Shown here: positions 60,691-64,000 of the stretch, piece by piece
Layout: each line of letters begins with the position of its first letter
Numbering within the stretch: position 1 is the first letter of the stretch
Assembly: GCA_019722365.1 (NCBI GenBank)
Contig: JADFUC010000851.1
Coordinates: 49,135-113,134, forward strand
Origin: Lithospermum erythrorhizon
Taxonomy: Eukaryota > Streptophyta > Magnoliopsida > Boraginales > Boraginaceae
Length of the DNA: 64,000 nucleotides
Direction of reading: 5' to 3'
Program-made: the position numbers and the translations under genes
Notes under the pieces: model-generated
The model's database searches: none
What the model saw: only the letters and a program-made list of their open reading frames with translations
What the model was told of the DNA's origin: nothing

Positions 60691-60693
60691 AAT

Positions 60694-62545
60694 TGTAACT
60701 TGGCCATGCAGAATTCGCGCAGTGAAGTCATTAAATCAGGAACTTGCAGTCGCTTGAGCCGATGGGCCGTGGGTTTAAAATACTGATTCGTTTCGTCCAA
60801 AAATGTGATCCGCAATTAAGTTTTAAATCAGCAGTTTTTAAAATTTATAATCAGTAATTGATATCGAAGCGACAAACCCATATATATATACCTGACATAT
60901 CCCCAAAATAAAGCCAATGCGAAATGAAATTTCTTGAATGATCGTCTGTATACGAATGCAAATGGCAATGGCCGACAAAATTTAAGTTTCAAAAGGAAAA
61001 ATACAACAATCAAAGCGGTTGACAGCGTCAAAATCGGTGGCAGGATCCTGCGCCTACGATGCTCGCTTTTCTTTTCGGAACAAAACTCTCGAAGCGGCCT
61101 GCTTGGTATTTGGCCGTCTGTCGGCGACATAAATGAAATGCCTTGATGCGAAAGGGGTGTAAGCGAGGGCTTAGTGAAACTTAATACAGGGGTGAACTTA
61201 CCATACGGAACGAGTCAATCAATAATATAATAGTCAAATAGACAAAGCCAAATATCAGGACTACACAAAAGAGGTACAACATAATTCGTAGAAATCTCAG
61301 ACATAATATGAAGATATAATAGAAGGATCCTTAAGCACACAATTTCGAAAGAAATCGAGCTCAACAACGACTAAAACTCTAGTCATCAAACCTCCCTATC
61401 TCATATCCCCACCAGTATACCATCCTCTATTGCATATCTCAATCGTCTACCTGCAGGAATGGACTAATCAACAATCACCTCACTTATACACTAAGTATAA
61501 GGCCAAACCGCACGCTATACCGTAGTATAGGGCCACACCGACAATGCACACAACAAAGTGATCATAAAGACTCATACCGCTCTTATACCGAAGTATAAGG
61601 CCAAACCGCACGCTATACCGTAGTATAGGGCCACACCAACAATGCACACAGCAAAGTGATCAAAGAGAGTCATACCGCTCTTGCCTTACCGAGTATAAAG
61701 GTAAACCGCACGTTATACCGTAGTATAGGGCCAATAGCGTCACATATCCTGCAAGGAAGACACCTAATCCTACTAATCCCAACTGTAGGGTCACCCCTGA
61801 TACTCAAGTCACCTCAAGTCATAGATAACTCTAACCATCACCTCTCAATAACTAGCTACTCTACTCCCAAACAATATCAAGCACACAGCTAAAACATCCT
61901 AAATCGTAAGTCAAACACAATCGCAACAAAGGCCACAGAAATCATAAGTGCCAAACAAGGGCCACAGAAATCATAAGTGCCGACAAGGCCACAAAAATCA
62001 TAAGTGCCGAAAGGCACAGAAATCAGAAATATAAGTTAGGAGTCAAGCTGTACTTACCTCATGCAATCTTTAACACCACAGTATAATCACATAATCATAT
62101 AACAATTACATGTATATCATTCTCAGGTAATCATAACACAATGACATATATCATTCTCACATAATCATATCATAATAGCATGTATATTATTCTCACCTAA
62201 TCATATCACAATAACATGTTCACACAATTTAAAATGAAGTACGTAAAGGTAACACCCGTGAGATAAGTACTCACACCTCTCTTAGCTACCGCAAGGCCTT
62301 CGCGAAAAAACAATCAATGTAACTGCCCCTTTCCACGATCAATGCCTAACAGAACACCCAGAAAGTATAATCAAGATCTACTACTGTACCGGCATTCTAT
62401 AAGATACATAACCAATTCTTTGGGAAACTATCTCTAAACAGTCTAACACGACGGATAACTATCGAATTATAATCCCATCGGACACACCCAATCGATCCCC
62501 CGCTAAATTCCATCTTATCACTTTCTCATTACAAATCAACTTATA
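60694..62545 (-). mobile_element. Tekay 5' LTR of the reversed element, truncated by satellite DNA
   Basis: Starts TGTAACTTGGCCATG on the plus strand and is collinear with 54629 to about 56600. About 900 bases at the LTR's outer (U3) end are missing because satellite repeats begin at about 62546, after cttataagtcattc. It holds the palindromic minisatellite at 61497-61735. Divergence from its partner is rich in one- to four-base gaps. Open frames at 60828-61146 and 61656-61892 are by-products. Confidence 0.8.
61497..61735 (-). repeat. About 100-bp minisatellite with palindromic core in Tekay LTR
   Basis: Two full and one partial unit. ggccaaaccg begins at 61501 and 61599, and ggtaaaccg at 61700 (periods 98 and 101). 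Each has ctataccgtagtatagggcc with the dyad ATACC-GTA-GTAT, plus ctcataccgctcttataccg. The partner LTR has the same units at about 55687 and 55786. The inverse of the core (ctatactacggtatag) corresponds to the gtactacggtac core of the other Tekay LTRs. Confidence 0.85.
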
Positions 62546-64000
62546 AGTCATTCTTCTAAAGCTTTTAATAAGCCCCGAAAACAAAAAACGTCATGGCCGA
62601 TTCGGCAATGACAAAAAAATGCATTTTTCTTTATCGAGCGGAATCAAAATGCGAGTTTTTGATGTTCCCCTAATATTAGAGTAGGTATGATTTTCTTTGA
62701 GAAAATCGAGAGCAATTCTAATGCTTTATCTGTGAAAACAAAAAAAGCGTCACGGCTCGATTGGTAGCAAAAATGCATTTTCTTATCGAGCGGAATCAAA
62801 TGCGAGTTTTCGATGTTCCCCTAATATTAGCGTAGGTATGATTTTCTTTGAGAAAATCGAGCAATTCTAAAGCTTTTAATACGCGAAAACAAAAAAACGT
62901 CACGGTCGATTCGGCGACAACAAAAAATGCATTTTTTTGCTCCAGAGCAGATAAAGATGCAGTTTTTCGATGTTCCCATAATATTAGAGTAGGTATGATT
63001 TTCTTGAGAAAATCGGCAGTCTAATGCTTTTAATGCGAAACAAAAGCGTCCACATTTCGATTATTGACGACAAAAATGCATTTTTCTTATCAGAAGCGGA
63101 ATAAAATGCGAGTTTTTCGATGTTTCCCCAATATTAGCGTAGGTATGATTATTTTTGAGAAAATCGAGCAATTGTAATGCTTTTAATAGGGGAAAACAAA
63201 AAACGTCCTTCTTCGATTAAAGGCAACAAAAATGTATTTTTCTTATCGAGCGGAATCCGTGCGAGTTTTTCGATGTTCCCTAATATTAGCGTAGGTATGA
63301 TTTTCTTTGAAAATCGAGCAATTCCTAATCTTTTAATAAGCAAACAAAAAAAGCGTCGCGGGCCGACTCGTGACAAAAATGCATTTCTTATCCGTGCGAG
63401 TTTTCGATGTTCCCCAATATTAGCGGGGTATATTTTCTTTGAGAAAATGCAGCAATTAATGCTGTGGGGAAAACAAAAAAGCGTCATTGCTCGATTCGTG
63501 ACGACAAAATGCATTTTTTCTTTATCCGGCGGAATCCGTCTGAGTTTTTCGATGTTCCCCCTAATGACAAGCGTAGGTATGATTTTCTTTGAAAGTGAGC
63601 AATTCTAATGATTTTAATGCGCGAAAACTAGCGTCGCGGCTCGATTCGGCGACAAAAATGCATTTTTCTTGTCAGAGCGAAATCCGTGCGATTTTTCGAT
63701 GTTCCCCTAATATTAGCGTAGGGCATGATTTTCTTTGAGAAAATTCGAGCAATTCTAATGCTTTTAATACGCGAAAACAAAAAACGTCACGGCTCGATTC
63801 GGCGACAACAAAAATGCATTTTTCTTATCAGAAACCCGGAATCCGTCACGAGTTTTGATGTTCCCTAATATTAGAGTAGGTATGATTTTCTTTGAGAAAA
63901 TGAGCAATTAATGCTTTTAATGCGAAAACAAAAAGCGTCACCGCTCGGTCGGCGACAACCAAAAGCATTTTTCTTATCGGCGGAATCGTCACGAGGTTTT
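62546..64000. repeat. Tandem satellite, about 150-bp monomers
   Basis: About 9.5 monomers run to the window end and probably beyond. The anchor gatgttcccctaatattag occurs at 62661, 62812, 62969, 63119, 63272, 63406, 63551, 63698 and 63857, i.e. steps of 134-159 bases. Each monomer has in order: gcgaaaacaaaaaacgtcac, gctcgattcggcgacaacaa, aaaatgcatttttcttatc, gcggaatc.gtgcgagtttt, the anchor, gcgtaggtatga, and the dyad GATTTTCT-TTG-AGAAAATC, then gagcaattctaatgctttta. Monomers differ chiefly by small indels. The two long open frames crossing here (63149-63514 minus, 63177-63608 plus) are artefacts of the repeat. Confidence 0.93.

Noticed and set aside
63149..63608. Open frames of 121 and 143 codons on opposite strands
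   Set aside because: They are products of the satellite monomers, mutually overlapping, with the same peptide words repeated per monomer.
62546..64000. CRISPR-like array
   Set aside because: Units are contiguous monomers of about 150 bases without short identical repeats and unique spacers, in a plant nuclear setting.
1..64000. tRNA, rRNA or microRNA genes
   Set aside because: No cloverleaf with A and B boxes, rRNA block or long miRNA-type foldback was recognised by eye. The tRNA-like text found belongs to primer-binding sites.

Overview
This 64 kb window is nuclear DNA from a flowering plant, most likely a eudicot. The evidence is AT-rich intergenic DNA packed with plant transposable elements: Ty3/gypsy chromoviruses of Tekay/Del type, Tat/Ogre-type Ty3/gypsy, SIRE-type Ty1/copia, CACTA, hAT and MITE-like pieces. 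There is no operon-like gene packing, and retroelement primer-binding sites match plant initiator-tRNA-Met. I cannot name the species. Almost everything is dead: the transposon reading frames are broken by stops and frameshifts, so they are annotated as pseudogenes whose domains are recognised piecewise. Only one ordinary host gene is convincing, a 129-residue two-membrane-span protein at 15409-15798, in a stretch with few recognisable transposons (about 14.9-18.3 kb). Layout. 1-1.6 kb: a reversed Tekay LTR. 3.9-6.8 kb: a Tat/Ogre-type LTR carrying an internal copia-like insertion. 6.9-14 kb: a decayed CACTA element with a TNP2-type transposase, minisatellites and a Ulp1-type cysteine-protease remnant. 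14.1-14.9 kb: MITE-like DNA. 14.9-18.3 kb: the gene-bearing island. 18.3-23.5 kb: unassigned repeat-like DNA with two similar hairpins and a copia-like terminal block. 23.5-34.2 kb: a Tekay element on the plus strand (partial 5' LTR, pol remnant, complete 3' LTR), interrupted by an opposite-strand SIRE-type copia piece (LTR, primer-binding site, gag and start of protease). 34.2-36.4 kb: a possible Ogre gag fragment and a reversed hAT transposase. 36.5-44.6 kb: a Tat/Ogre element with two LTRs but only RNase H-integrase inside. 44.6-46.5 kb: AT-rich DNA with MITE and short CACTA ends. 46.5-48.3 kb: another chromovirus LTR with primer site and first codons of gag. 49.0-50.5 kb: a copia LTR with primer site. 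50.7-54.6 kb: a reversed SIRE-type copia 3' half (reverse transcriptase, RNase H, an extra ORF after pol, LTR-like end). 54.6-62.5 kb: a reversed Tekay element with both LTRs, gag, protease, RT and RNase H but no visible integrase. 62.5 kb to the window end: a tandem satellite of about 150 bp monomers. How it fits together: the elements are nested. The Tekay LTR at 54629 cuts the SIRE reverse transcriptase, and the satellite cuts the other Tekay LTR. I found no unmistakably new system. The points most worth checking are the terminal satellite, the extra ORF behind the copia pol, the palindromic minisatellite shared by Tekay LTR subfamilies, the twin hairpins, and indel-dominated divergence that may partly reflect sequence quality.
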